The notes beneath the pieces were generated by a model. It searched no databases, was not told where the DNA came from, and saw only the letters and a program-made list of their open reading frames with translations. Positions 16,129 through 20,861 of a stretch of 20,861 bases of DNA are shown here, in pieces. Where the stretch lies: positions 1 through 20,861 of the forward strand of contig JAEZDP010000177.1 of NCBI GenBank assembly GCA_023418055.1, read 5' to 3'. Origin of the DNA: Acidobacteriota bacterium (GTDB lineage Bacteria; Acidobacteriota; Vicinamibacteria; Vicinamibacterales; Vicinamibacteraceae). The number at the start of each line of letters is the position of its first letter. Positions within the stretch are counted from its first letter, which is position 1. Position numbers and translations under genes: made by a program.

Positions 16129-16299
16129 CGCCGCTCGCACGCAACGCGTTGAGAGACCCGACGGCAGGTGCCGACGTCGCGGTTGGCGCGACGCGTATCG
16201 TTCGCCGCATGCGTTGATCGACGTTTGCTTGATGTAGTGAAGGACAGCGGCGCAGATGCCGATGTCTACCGACAAGTCATCCAGAGGAGCACAGCGCGC

Positions 16300-16662
16300 A
16301 TGAACGTCGTACAGGAAAAGTCGTCCACCGGTCTCGACGCCAATCTGGCAGGTCTGCTGACGTACGTGGCAGGGTTCATCACGGGAATCGTGTTCCTCGT
16401 GGTGGAGAAGGACAGCAAGTTCGTCCGCTTCCACGCGATGCAGTCGGTGATGACGTTCATTGCCCTGTTCATCGTCAACATCGCCTTCACGATCGTCGGG
16501 TTCATCCCGGTGATCGGCTGGATTCTGGCGCTGTTCAGCCTCTTCCTGATCCCGCTCGGGCTGGTGTTGTGGATCGTCCTGATGCTCAAGGCCTACCAGG
16601 GCGAGTGGTTCAAGCTGCCCATCGTCGGGGACATGGCGATGAAGCAGGTCGGCGTGCTCTGA
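16300..16662 (+). CDS. DUF4870 family membrane protein
   Basis: ATG 16300 follows AGAGGAG (about 10 bases upstream) and gives 120 residues; the upstream in-frame extension is arginine-rich and not protein-like. The text LDANLAGLLTYVAGFITGIV, the loop EKDSKFVRFHAMQS, then two long hydrophobic helices ending in LMLKAYQGEWFKLPIVGDMA is the standard DUF4870 (Tic20-like) layout with three or four helices. The conserved FVRFHAxQS and GEWFKLPIVG segments are intact. The biochemical role is unknown for the family. It seems to be its own transcription unit, with a candidate promoter at 16100-16128 and a GC hairpin after the stop. Confidence 0.92.
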   Translation: MNVVQEKSSTGLDANLAGLLTYVAGFITGIVFLVVEKDSKFVRFHAMQSVMTFIALFIVNIAFTIVGFIPVIGWILALFSLFLIPLGLVLWIVLMLKAYQGEWFKLPIVGDMAMKQVGVL

Positions 16663-16673
16663 CGACCGGATGT

Positions 16674-16695
16674 GGGGGCGGCGGCGTCCGCCCCC
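16674..16695 (+). terminator. Strong GC hairpin after the DUF4870 gene
   Basis: GGGGGCGG (16674-16681) and CCGCCCCC (16688-16695) form a perfect 8-bp stem with a 6-base loop, starting 12 bases after the stop. No T-run follows. It probably ends or stabilises the upstream transcript, possibly together with Rho. Confidence 0.55.
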
Positions 16696-16705
16696 GGCTT
16701 CGACC

Positions 16706-16734
16706 CTGCAGGGGCGGGCGCAGGCTGATAAGAT
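16706..16734 (+). promoter_or_regulatory. Candidate promoter for mrp with very short leader
   Basis: CTGCAG (16706-16711), a 17-base spacer, then TAAGAT (16729-16734), preceded by TG at 16726-16727 (extended -10). The -10 matches TATAAT at four of six positions. A start near 16741 would leave only about six bases before ATG 16747, and no Shine-Dalgarno is visible there. Confidence 0.45.
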
Positions 16735-16746
16735 CGCCGTCGCGCC

Positions 16747-17826
16747 ATGCCGATGCCCACCCCAGAAAATATCCTCGACGCCCTCCGCGTCGTCCAGGAC
16801 CCCGACTTGCGCCGAGACATCGTCTCGCTCGGCTTCATCAAGCAGCTCACCATTGCCGACGACGGGCGCGTGGCGTTTGCCATCGAGCTGACGACACCGG
16901 CCTGCCCGGTGAAGGACCTGCTCCGCGACCAGGCGCATGCCGCCGTCTCGGCGCTGCCGGGCGTCACCGAGGTCGCCATCGAGATGACCTCGAGTGTCCG
17001 CACCACGGCGGTGCCGCAGGGCTCACGACAGCCCGTGGCCGGCGTCAAGAACGTCATCGCGGTGGGTGCCGGCAAAGGCGGCGTCGGCAAGACGACCGTC
17101 GCCGTGAACCTGGCGATGGCGCTCGCGCAGAAGGGCAGCCGCGTGGGCCTGCTCGACGCCGACATCTACGGCCCCAACGTGCCCATCATGCTCGGGGTGC
17201 AGGCCCGGCTCGAGACCGACGGCCAGCGGATCATCCCCGTCGAGAAGTTCGGCGTGCAGTGCGTGTCGATGGGGTTCCTGACAGGTGATGCCGACGCGGT
17301 GATCTGGCGGGGTCCCATGCTTCACGGCGTCATGCGTCAGTTCCTGCACGATGTCGCCTGGAACGACCTCGATTACCTGGTGATCGACATGCCGCCCGGG
17401 ACCGGCGACGTCGCCCTCAGCTTGAGCCAGCAGGTGAGTGTGACGGGCGCGGTGGTCGTGACCACGCCGCAGACCGTGTCCGTGGCCGATTCTCGGCGTG
17501 CAGTGCAGATGTACCTGAAGCTGTCGGTGCCGGTGCTCGGCCTGGTCGAGAACATGAGCTACCACACGTGCCAGGGATGCGGGCGCGAGAGCGACCTGTT
17601 CGGCAGGGGCGGCGGCGCGCGGCTCGCCGAGGATCTCTCCATCCCGTTCCTGGGCGCGGTTCCGGTGGCCGAACCGGTGCGGACGGGTGGCGACATGGGT
17701 CTTCCCATCGTCATGAGCGATCCCGCAGCCCCAGCGGCCCGGGCCCTCGTGGCCGTCGCCGAGCAGATTGCCGCACAGGTGTCGATCAGCTCCTTCCGCA
17801 CCATTCCGCTCACGCCGGTCTCGTGA
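16747..17826 (+). CDS. mrp: Mrp/ApbC-type Fe-S cluster carrier ATPase
   Basis: Cytosolic P-loop ATPase that binds a 4Fe-4S cluster at a dimer interface and delivers it to target proteins. The 359 residues hold an N-terminal MIP18/DUF59 domain (about 5-85, with TTPACPVKDLLR) and a C-terminal ATPase: GKGGVGKTT (Walker A, 109-117), LLDADIYGPN, DMPPGTGD and the cluster-binding CQGC (Cys275 and Cys278) in the conserved VENMSYHTCQGC context. All key residues are present. ATG 16747 is the annotated start; ATG 16753 would remove two residues and cannot be excluded, since neither has a ribosome site. It is followed after four bases by an M16 peptidase gene, so the three genes probably form one transcript. 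Fe-S delivery to AddB is conceivable but is not shown by the sequence. Confidence 0.95.
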   Translation: MPMPTPENILDALRVVQDPDLRRDIVSLGFIKQLTIADDGRVAFAIELTTPACPVKDLLRDQAHAAVSALPGVTEVAIEMTSSVRTTAVPQGSRQPVAGVKNVIAVGAGKGGVGKTTVAVNLAMALAQKGSRVGLLDADIYGPNVPIMLGVQARLETDGQRIIPVEKFGVQCVSMGFLTGDADAVIWRGPMLHGVMRQFLHDVAWNDLDYLVIDMPPGTGDVALSLSQQVSVTGAVVVTTPQTVSVADSRRAVQMYLKLSVPVLGLVENMSYHTCQGCGRESDLFGRGGGARLAEDLSIPFLGAVPVAEPVRTGGDMGLPIVMSDPAAPAARALVAVAEQIAAQVSISSFRTIPLTPVS

Positions 17827-17830
17827 CGGC

Positions 17831-19135
17831 ATGCTCATCCCCTACACCCGGCAGACCCTGCCCAACGGGCTCGACGTCATCGTCCACGAGGACCACGGGC
17901 TGCCGCTCGTGGCCGTCAACCTCTGGTACCACGTCGGCTCGAAGAACGAGGTGCGCGGGCGCACCGGGTTCGCGCACCTGTTCGAGCACCTGATGTTCGA
18001 AGGGTCGGCGCATCACGACAGCGGGTTCTTCGCGCCGCTGCAGCGCGCGGGCGCGTCGCTGAACGGGTCGACGAGCGCGGATCGCACCAACTACTGGGAA
18101 GTCGTGCCCGTGGGCGCGCTCGAACTCGCCTTGTGGCTCGAGTCGGACCGCATGGGGCACCTGCTGCCCGCATTGACGACGGCCAAGTTCGAGACGCAGC
18201 GCGACGTCGTGCTGAACGAACGTCGCCAGAACTACGAGAACCGGCCGTACGGGATGGCGAGCATCGCGGTGGCCGACGCGCTGTACGACGCCGCGCATCC
18301 CTACAGCTGGCCCACCATCGGCTATCCGGCGGACCTGCACGCGGCGAGCCTCGACGACGTGCACGCGTTCTTCCGGACCTACTACCATCCCGGCAACGCC
18401 TCGCTCGTGCTGGCGGGCGACATCGACACGTCCGAGGCGATGGCCCTGGCGGAACGGTACTTCGGCGACATTCCGGCAGGCCCTCCGGTGGATCGTGTCG
18501 TCGCGGCCGAGCCCTCGCTGACAGAGAACCGGCGGCTGAGCCTCGAAGACCGCGTGGAACTGCCGCGGCTGTATCTGGCGTGGCATTCGCCCGCCCTGTT
18601 TGCCCACGACGACGCGGCGCTCGACCTCGCCGCGGACATCCTCGGCGGCGGCAAGACGTCGCGGTTGTACAGGCGGATGGTGGTGGAGCGCCGGTTGGCC
18701 ACCGAGGTGACGGCGGTGCAGGCGTCGCGAGAGTTGACGAGCATGTTCCAGGTGGTCGCCACGGCAGCGCCAGGCGTGACGCTGGACACGCTGCAGGCGG
18801 CGGTGCTCGACGAGATGGCGGCCCTGTGCGAGGGGGGCGTGGACGAGGACGAGCTGAGCCGGTCGCGCGTCCAGACCGAGGCGCATTTCGTGTACCGGCT
18901 CCAGACCGTCGGCGGGTTTTCGGGCAAGTCCGACCAGCTCAACGCCTACAACACCTACCGGGGCGACCCCGGGTACCTGGCGCACGACCGCGCGAGATAC
19001 GTCGAGGCCTCCGCCGACGACCTGCGGCGCGCGGCCGTGCAGTGGCTGCGGCGACCCTCGGTGGCCCTGGGCGTCGTGCCGATGGGGCAGCGGCAGCTGG
19101 CGCTCTCGGACGCCACGCCGGCGGTGGTGGCATGA
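17831..19135 (+). CDS. M16 family zinc peptidase, catalytic subunit
   Basis: The 434-residue insulinase/processing-peptidase-like protein carries the inverted zinc motif HLFEH (His49, Glu52, His53) and the distal zinc ligand Glu130 in LNERRQNYENRPYG, 77 residues after His53 as in pitrilysin-type enzymes. The family text TLPNGLDVIVHEDH, VGSKNEVRGRTGFAH, LNGSTSADRTNYWE and GNASLVLAGDID is intact. The second half is the structurally similar non-catalytic M16 domain (ILGGGKTSRLYRR). There is no signal peptide from ATG 17831, so it is predicted to be cytoplasmic unless exported by another route. It starts four bases after mrp and its stop overlaps the next ATG (ATGA), so the two M16 chains are probably made in equal amounts and assemble together. 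Confidence 0.95.
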   Translation: MLIPYTRQTLPNGLDVIVHEDHGLPLVAVNLWYHVGSKNEVRGRTGFAHLFEHLMFEGSAHHDSGFFAPLQRAGASLNGSTSADRTNYWEVVPVGALELALWLESDRMGHLLPALTTAKFETQRDVVLNERRQNYENRPYGMASIAVADALYDAAHPYSWPTIGYPADLHAASLDDVHAFFRTYYHPGNASLVLAGDIDTSEAMALAERYFGDIPAGPPVDRVVAAEPSLTENRRLSLEDRVELPRLYLAWHSPALFAHDDAALDLAADILGGGKTSRLYRRMVVERRLATEVTAVQASRELTSMFQVVATAAPGVTLDTLQAAVLDEMAALCEGGVDEDELSRSRVQTEAHFVYRLQTVGGFSGKSDQLNAYNTYRGDPGYLAHDRARYVEASADDLRRAAVQWLRRPSVALGVVPMGQRQLALSDATPAVVA

Positions 19136-20496
19136 CCGTGGATCGGCAGCGGCTGCCAGAGCCGACCGAGACGCGTGGCCTCCGGTTCCCCGACATCACC
19201 CGCAGCACGCTGGCGCCGGGCTTCAACCTGTGGACGGTGGAGCGGAACGACCTGCCGCTGGTCCACCTGCTGTGGCTGTGGCACGCCGGCAGCGCGGTCG
19301 ATGCCGCGTCGGCGTGCGGGCTGGCGTCGCTGACCGCCGACATGCTCGACGAGGGCACGGTGGACCTCACCATGCCACGGCTGCACGATGCGCTTGCCCG
19401 CGTGGGCGGCCAACTGGACACGGACATTGGCCACGACGCCACCGTGCTGTCGCTCACCGCGTTGTCCGCGCATCGCGCCCGCGCCGTGGGGCTGCTCGTG
19501 GGGATGGCTGAACATCCGCGTCTGGAGGACTCGGACTTCGAGCGTGTGCGCAGCCTGCGCTTGAACCGCGTGCGGCAGTTGCGGTACTCGGCGTCGGCGC
19601 TGGCCGACCTCGTGACGATGCGGCACCTGTACGGCGCACATCCGTATGGCCGGCCGACCATCGGCACCGAAGAGAGCCTGCCCGGTTTCGACGTGGACCT
19701 GGTGCGCGCGCGGCACGAGTTGTACCGGCGGACGCCGGTGACGCTCGTGGCCGTCGGCGACATCACGCACGCCGAGTGCGAACGGCTCGTCCGGGCCGAG
19801 CTGACCCCGGCCGCACGCAGCACGGTGACGGAGCCGGAGGGCGAGTTGCCGGCTGCCGGACCTCGGATGGTGTTCGTGCCGCGCCAGGGGTCGGCGCAAT
19901 CGGAGGTGCGGGTGGCGCGGGTGGGCGCTGCGCGCGACACGCCCGACTATCACGCGCTCGTGGTCACCAACACGCTGCTCGGGGGCGCGTTCGTCAGCCG
20001 CATCAACTCGAAGCTGCGCGAAGAGAAAGGCGTGACCTACGGGGCCCGCAGCAGCTTTCAGTTCTACAGGCGGCCCGGGCCGTTCGTCGTGCAGTGCAGC
20101 GTGCAATCGGATGCCACGGCGGCGTCGGTGGTGGACATCCTGACCGAACTGGAGGACCTCGGCGGACAGCGTGCCGTGACCGAGGCCGAGTTGCGGAGTG
20201 CGCAGGGCGCGCTCACGCGGGGATACGCCCGAGGGTTCGAGACGGCCGAACAGGTGGCGCGGTCCGCCGCGCAACTGGCGCTCTTCGATCTGCCCGCCGA
20301 CACGTTCGACCGTTTCGTGGACCGTGTCGAGGCGGTGACGGCCGCCGATGTGACGCGGCTGGCACGGACCTGGCTCGACCGTCAGGCGATGCGCGCGGTG
20401 GTGGTGGGCGACCCGGTGAGCGCCCGGCAGGGGCTGGACGAGGCGGGCATGGGCGTGCGCGAGGAGCCGCCGCCTGGTGCCGCCGGTCCGGGCTGA
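19132..20496 (+). CDS. M16 family peptidase-like, non-catalytic subunit
   Basis: The 454-residue partner of the preceding M16 peptidase is coupled to it by an ATGA overlap. At the position of HxxEH it reads SLTAD (residues 66-70, in CGLASLTADMLDEG), so it cannot bind zinc. It keeps the Arg and Tyr that M16B partner subunits contribute to the active site: KLREEKGVTYGARS with Arg296 and Tyr303. LVAVGDIT and LLGGAFVSRINSKLR are also family-typical. Known biology: bacterial M16B enzymes often work as heterodimers of a zinc chain and an Arg/Tyr chain enclosing a chamber that degrades unfolded peptides. I infer that arrangement here. The C-terminal tail is proline-rich and poorly conserved. No signal peptide is visible. 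Confidence 0.95.
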   Translation: MTVDRQRLPEPTETRGLRFPDITRSTLAPGFNLWTVERNDLPLVHLLWLWHAGSAVDAASACGLASLTADMLDEGTVDLTMPRLHDALARVGGQLDTDIGHDATVLSLTALSAHRARAVGLLVGMAEHPRLEDSDFERVRSLRLNRVRQLRYSASALADLVTMRHLYGAHPYGRPTIGTEESLPGFDVDLVRARHELYRRTPVTLVAVGDITHAECERLVRAELTPAARSTVTEPEGELPAAGPRMVFVPRQGSAQSEVRVARVGAARDTPDYHALVVTNTLLGGAFVSRINSKLREEKGVTYGARSSFQFYRRPGPFVVQCSVQSDATAASVVDILTELEDLGGQRAVTEAELRSAQGALTRGYARGFETAEQVARSAAQLALFDLPADTFDRFVDRVEAVTAADVTRLARTWLDRQAMRAVVVGDPVSARQGLDEAGMGVREEPPPGAAGPG

Positions 20497-20606
20497 CCCC
20501 CCGTTCCCGTGGCGTTGTGACGGCCGGCCCGGCACGTGGGATGATGGGGGCTGGCGAACCGGCGCGTGGCGGCGTTCGTCCTTGTTTCCCTGGAGGGGGA
20601 AGCACC

Positions 20607-20810
20607 ATGAGTCTGGTGAGGGCCGGGTTGAGCCTCGCCGGAGTCATCGCGGCGGTGGCGGCGACGCTGGCCGTCGCGACGCTCTGGCTGCTGCTGACCG
20701 ATCCCGTGACGGTGGCCGACGCTGTCGCGAGTGGCGACGTGTCGCCGCTCGTGAGTGCCCTTGCCAGCGTGTTTGCGACGGCGATGCGGGGGATTCTGAG
20801 CTACCTGTGA
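20607..20810 (+). CDS. Small membrane peptide (67 aa)
   Basis: ATG 20607 follows a strong GGAGGGGG tract (20592-20599) at about 7 bases, so the start is well supported. The product has one N-terminal hydrophobic helix (residues about 5-30), a short acidic loop (TDPVTVADAVASGD), and a second helix (47-67) that could be amphipathic or membrane-embedded. No motif is recognised. The 110-base gap before it may contain its own promoter (TTGTGA at 20515, GATGAT at 20540, but with a long 19-base spacer). Function unknown; size and hydrophobicity would fit a membrane-complex accessory peptide, but nothing here proves it. Confidence 0.75.
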   Translation: MSLVRAGLSLAGVIAAVAATLAVATLWLLLTDPVTVADAVASGDVSPLVSALASVFATAMRGILSYL

Positions 20811-20813
20811 CCT

Positions 20814-20855
20814 GGGGTCAGACCTGCGGCGTGATGGCGGCGGGGTCAGACCTGC
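20814..20855. repeat. Two direct copies of GGGGTCAGACCTGC (REP-like element)
   Basis: The 14-base unit occurs at 20814-20827 and 20842-20855, a 28-base period, just after the small membrane gene. Each core GGGGTCAGACCT is nearly palindromic around a central A (GGTC-A-GACC). The GGGGTCAGACCC-type motif is, to my knowledge, common next to REP-associated tyrosine transposase genes. The window ends here, so no transposase can be seen. Confidence 0.55.
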
Positions 20856-20861
20856 CAGGCG

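Noticed and set aside
16168..16299. Earlier start for the DUF4870 protein at 16168.
   Set aside because: The added 44 residues are basic and unlike the family. A good ribosome site precedes ATG 16300.
18955..20535. Minus-strand frame of over 500 codons opposite the second M16 gene.
   Set aside because: Composition-driven shadow; the plus strand has clear M16 text.

Overview
The window is a GC-rich (roughly 70%), densely packed bacterial chromosome segment. It holds 16 protein genes and no tRNA, rRNA or CRISPR array that I can see. Several features resemble Acidobacteriota, probably a Vicinamibacteria/Luteitalea-type organism: a very large secreted PD40-type protein with YFAEGAT-type C-terminal repeats, a DUF4870 protein, secreted asparaginase, and small conserved proteins of the kind found in that group. 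This assignment rests on family resemblance recalled from memory, not on a search. Seven of the 16 starts are GTG, and several neighbours overlap by 1 to 25 bases.

Left part (1-6838). A minus-strand gene enters from the left edge. It encodes a coiled-coil protein with a GGDEF fold whose signature is destroyed. A divergent 133-base gap carrying a perfect 7-bp inverted repeat separates it from a 1349-residue exported protein made of about 14 propeller-like repeats, a calcium-loop motif and four roughly 114-residue C-terminal repeats. A four-helix membrane protein overlaps the end of that gene (GTGA). Convergent to these, and overlapping by 14 bases, is a minus-strand pair: a 76-residue small protein followed by an exported type II-like L-asparaginase.

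Middle (7148-14872). Three plus-strand genes with overlapping ends form a likely operon: an exported 474-residue helical protein of unknown function, AddB (Fe-S nuclease subunit) and AddA (UvrD-type helicase plus nuclease). The last two make the AddAB double-strand-break resection enzyme.

Right part (14898-20810). A small minus-strand double-CxxC protein lies opposite a plus-strand block. The block consists of a J-domain-less protein carrying half a DnaJ zinc finger, a small membrane protein coupled to it by a GTGA overlap, and a DUF4870 membrane protein followed by a strong GC hairpin. Next come the Fe-S carrier ATPase Mrp/ApbC and a tightly linked pair of M16 peptidase subunits, one with the zinc site and one without, which probably form a heterodimer. 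A 67-residue membrane peptide gene follows. The last 50 bases hold two copies of a GGGGTCAGACCTGC element of the kind seen near REP-associated transposases.

Most of the window is ordinary housekeeping and envelope biology. No clear new defence or mobile system is present. The items most worth a second look are the DnaJ-finger/membrane pair, the exported protein coupled to addBA, the dead GGDEF protein, three similarly spaced promoter-like sites, and the terminal repeats.
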